Origin: Parabacteroides hominis | GTDB taxonomy: Bacteria; Bacteroidota; Bacteroidia; Bacteroidales; Tannerellaceae | Direction: 5' to 3' | Assembly (NCBI RefSeq): GCF_014287585.1 | Contig: NZ_JACOOJ010000008.1 | Location: 62,001 to 126,000, forward strand | Length of the DNA stretch: 64,000 nucleotides | Shown here: positions 63,101 through 64,000 of the stretch, one piece after another | Numbering within the stretch: position 1 is the stretch's first letter | Layout: each line of letters starts with the position of its first letter | Translations under genes and position numbers: made by a program | The notes under the pieces: generated by a model | What the model saw: only the letters and a program-made list of their open reading frames with translations | What the model was told of the DNA's origin: nothing | Databases searched by the model: none

Positions 63101-63478
63101 AATCGTGATCAGATTCTGGTCTACCCAGTTTCCATTTACAGCTTCTGCTGATGAATAAATCTTTACATCAGAAGGCTCTTGTCCACCTCCGACAATTTCG
63201 ACATTGTCACGGGTAATAGCCAAATAATTACCGTCTCCGGTAGTCGCATTAGTCCGCTCGATGTCATAATTTCCCGGAGCAACAGTAATCACAAGTTTAT
63301 CGATTCCCCCCAGATTATTGGCAGCTTGTACCGCAGCTTTCAATGTTTTAAAGGCTGTTTGGGTATCTGCCTCTGTACGAGTTGCATCGACTGTCCAGAC
63401 AATATCTGCCGCCTGCAACCACCCCACACTCGTTATCGTCATAAAGACCGATAACAACATAAGTAATCTTCTCTTCAT
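57170..63478 (-). CDS. giant secreted surface protein with YDG/MBG and Big_2 repeats
   Basis: A 2102-residue protein with a signal peptide (MKRRLLMLLSVFMTITSVGWLQA). Residues about 24-700 are a right-handed beta-helix-like region (pectate-lyase fold; many N-x-x-I and TLKNLVL-type rungs). From about 980 there is a dockerin/EF-hand-like loop DKNNDGVIDEQD. YDG-type domains start near 1040 (EKTYDGAKTIT), 1390 (EKVYDGTTAIE) and 1700 (DKTYDGTTLAS), with an MBG-type domain near 1125 (SREYGVENPEF). A Big_2 Ig-like domain is at about 1950-2030 (TVTWSSSDPTVASVTADGN). The last 70 residues (IYVNPIQPLQVTVVN, IPVTKGIYIVKL, KVNVY) resemble a type A C-terminal sorting domain of type IX secretion. Function is probably adhesion or surface structure. 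Confidence 0.85.
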   Translation of the reverse strand: MKRRLLMLLSVFMTITSVGWLQAADIVWTVDATRTEADTQTAFKTLKAAVQAANNLGGIDKLVITVAPGNYDIERTNATTGDGNYLAITRDNVEIVGGGQEPSDVKIYSSAEAVNGNWVDQNLITIHGDNVKIQNATITCKKQVNKVIEVLGDHVTLNNLVFNAPVEEKFAGSIYFNSPAKDTEKNIGTVTLKNLVLNNGRITFTGAEKGTVNMEGIQLYYNDVTITGESMSDLQQYTPFGAIANKPDLALNGGESVNVYLKCSENSYKLDAATVANMPAGSSLNLVNEGEYALTSQLVINKPLSLKGELDKDGNPATTITAIGEWNVDDSKKNLISIEGNAGGTVKLQNLCIKGSKGSGINAQSQMSTILPNVTLENNINAGLLVHSEVHATNLHTKGNTWGGVNVDKGNPEYPRLFTFDERSTFAESAKIWAEKENASNPDGLVVCPEGQSWSYFEGLGGKDNKTPMYYWTNSKLTQEGNTVFANGNPITIKAAGVEGEVIVCATDNASDFIQLKSDEAIVYGGSKNRAVENSTITMESGNIKRIYGGGYGSTAEKTANVTGTANIMIKGGTIMDLLCGGGDQFAKTNAVDINISGNQTKVQCLYAGGFANPAQKTPVTTWNDAVCGTKDVKITISEGVELPEGLGCGGGQGYAYTGTSKVTITGAKLGSLYGTLSNGYADEIEASLKNCMFSKEGNYYEMGAINRGQIRKGSFMFEGCTFNNLTDLKASLGAVDGWADSDTNGKPVPTVSEGVTFKFVDSKSENPIMMIGQGLANANIELTGTKASLKKFRDGTAVSEGTSDFAIAAGKTWSFNSGLELGTGEEAATLVNNGKLNLPVSDIMTGINLCGGTLMVNAATVVADSVIVAMNKATNKSDLSEKTFSIECKDGVIASNKTVAKELLNAGKVVYELTFNSDQYTIASFQKTLAKITNLPDSVVYGTAPIKLAFNLPGTEVSIDGTSEVVALSDDGVLTIKKPGTVTFDLKVKKDKNNDGVIDEQDKENGNFTYDEDAVNTQVLKVNKRKVTLTAGLTATEKTYDGAKTITLTKGTLGFSGKLGTDATGLDLAEGFKGELTDANAGENKEVIVTAALAANGSDSTAFYELAPITFVKAKVTPKAATVTAEAKSREYGVENPEFTATTTDLVEGDKLDGILKFTCSATKDSLVKEGGYDIVPYGLTSDNYTITFAKGTLTINAVAPVIEMVEAKTVLNGTDRDIQLKACLVNKGGVDTDASVKFTYNSGNSVDATLKDDFYTATISNAAAGKYSITASATVSDNNTGTSKPVEVTIDEKTPQVVSFSTSVLPTMVYGNEMTLSATSDKEAATGEYTYTVAESDLATITDGKLEATKVGKVTLTVTRAADATHSAAVATKTIEITPKPITVAVGAIEKVYDGTTAIETLPTFTLTGASNDVSVKTAGLTLSFANKNAGESVKVLMPELTLTGTNAANYTLIQPTNITGKITKAPLSVKVKDVTRMWNQRYTKYEFEATGLVNGETLSTAYSGELTVTEESSALNLKMSGACPNYTIKTVPGTLTVELGTPKAVVYGTSSDRKAMIVDEAGYSGLNASEVGGDGYANILDASGKVIGQSLNKIETSPATTTSLNAPMQTKAAVAGNWNQEAFTKISYGVSYEVTKLGGNGTWTYESTNANVLTVDATGNDIVCTPVATGKATILAISAGEVKILNLEVTPAKLMISATDMDKTYDGTTLASGTPTLTGADGKDVALDLSGITFNFADKKAGDSKTITPSQSLVLIGSEANNYVLEGKLTGKISQKEVTVGTPLSAYYNGKSVMELTDYASNDRISGDIVPIKVIFGAATVGEQTVELAMGTTGDAGNYKLASSQPGKGNILKSTIVAVLPEGASSASNLKSKIKLTVRETGEAVIGSEIDFNPTITSEGSGSNAVYYVNGGETENYSVVYDKNQIGFKSESNPPAGGGDEDETVTITLDATTKDLPRTEEFVLTATVSPAGKTVTWSSSDPTVASVTADGNKVTVKGVKVGKATITATIGDVTATCEVTVGFATGLEEALANTEVFGRKGNIYVNPIQPLQVTVVNMIGKIVYNARISGNTQIPVTKGIYIVKLTNAGNSIVTKVNVY

Positions 63479-64000
63479 AATTTCTCTAATTAAAGTATTA
63501 ATAATGAGTTCATTGAATGATAATTTTCATTTTTACTTTAATCGCTTTATTAACTTACCCCATACGAATGGTTTTCCCTGAAAAAGTAGTTAACAGGTGT
63601 GATTATATGTATTTTGACGACCAAAAACGATCCTTTTTTTTAGTCATTTTCTGGCTGGGTGCGAGTTTGGAGAGATTTTGAAGAAAAAAAGTCTCATCTA
63701 TTGAATATTAAGGAGTTATTTTGTTCTAAAAAAATTTGGAGGATTGAAAAAAAATGTTGACTTTTGTTGACAAAAAAAACGATCGTTTTTTTTAGTCATT
63801 TTTTCAGTAGATTTTTGTTCTGCAAAGCGGACTTGATTATCAAAAGATAATAGTCTTCCCGAAAAAACACTTACGTTTTTCTGTAAAAACCTGCCGGCAG
63901 TTTTCTAAATGTATTTTCACAAAATAGCATTTTCGGGAAAAAGTTTCCGCACGTTCCGCATGTTCCGCTCTATACACTTTTCGCTTGGTAAGTTTTGCTG
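63479..64000. other. gap without a gene at the right edge
   Basis: The 522 bp upstream of the giant gene is rich in A and T runs, with no frame that looks coded. It holds a 29-33 bp direct repeat (63623-63650 and 63772-63804) and a row of dyads centred at 63871.5, 63895.5, 63919 and 63942, about 23.5 bp apart. A short run of TTCCGCA(C/T)G units follows at 63945-63968. The promoter of the giant gene is not evident. Confidence 0.55.
63623..63804. repeat. direct repeat ACGATC-T8-AGTCATTTT, second copy palindromic
   Basis: The motif A(n)CGATC(C/G) followed by eight T and AGTCATTTT occurs at 63623-63650 and 63772-63804, about 150 bp apart. In the second copy, 63772-63793 is a perfect 22-bp palindrome (A8-CGATCG-T8). 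It may be a paired binding site or terminator pair of a gene to the right of the window. Confidence 0.7.

Overview
The window is a chromosomal segment of a gut-type Bacteroidales bacterium, most likely Parabacteroides or a close relative. The grounds are two SusC/SusD pairs, an ECF sigma/FecR pair, GLPGLI, DUF3836-like and DUF4925-like proteins, an acpP-fabF-rnc order, and many promoters with the Bacteroidetes -7 box TAnnTTTG and few Shine-Dalgarno sites. The genus is inferred from family resemblance; no database was searched. No rRNA, tRNA, CRISPR array or intact insertion sequence was seen.

Layout. 1-7690: the N-terminal part of a KilA-N protein, a GLPGLI protein with its outer-membrane barrel partner, a membrane-anchored MutS-like ATPase, and a response regulator/histidine kinase pair. 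7691-11760: an AT-rich accessory island. It holds a candidate structured RNA, a 96-bp MITE-like element, an array of short dyads, an overlapping two-gene cassette whose promoter spacer is a tetranucleotide repeat, and a probable secreted-peptide locus. That locus has a DUF3836-like protein, an HTH regulator ending in a double-glycine-like tail, two double-glycine-leader peptides, a terminator and a small membrane protein. 11765-30083: mostly housekeeping (pdxB, MFS exporter, AraC regulator, DUF4925-like lipoprotein with TonB receptor, purN, acpP-fabF-rnc, pfkA, sugar isomerase-like protein, GH3-family adenylase, PAP2 phosphatase, PiT phosphate transporter). 30303-46533: an ECF sigma/anti-sigma-controlled SusCD locus with three exported FAD-dependent oxidoreductases, convergent with a GH20 hexosaminidase. 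46678-50994: tcdA, a LolD-like ATPase, a sodium symporter, a RelE/ParE toxin-antitoxin pair and a helix-hairpin-helix protein. 50998-56955: a second SusCD locus with an exported endonuclease/exonuclease/phosphatase. 57170-63478: a 2102-residue secreted multidomain surface protein.

How the genes work together. The first SusCD locus looks like trans-envelope signalling: the SusC has an N-terminal STN domain that should contact the FecR anti-sigma factor, releasing the ECF sigma to switch on import and surface oxidation of a glycan. The GG-peptide locus looks like a small bacteriocin or signalling unit without a local exporter.

The most unusual non-coding signal is a class of short arrays made of dyad-symmetric units spaced about 22 bp apart (8315-8425, 19890-19978, 30866-30953, 37431-37535, and in frame inside the gene at 50224-50994). 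Dyad sequence differs between loci but spacing is kept. A second class is 7-bp tandem repeats (GTTGAAA, AATTGAC, GAATTAA types) at gene ends; in two neighbouring unrelated genes they encode the same C-terminal tail, and in one place they supply a promoter -33 element.
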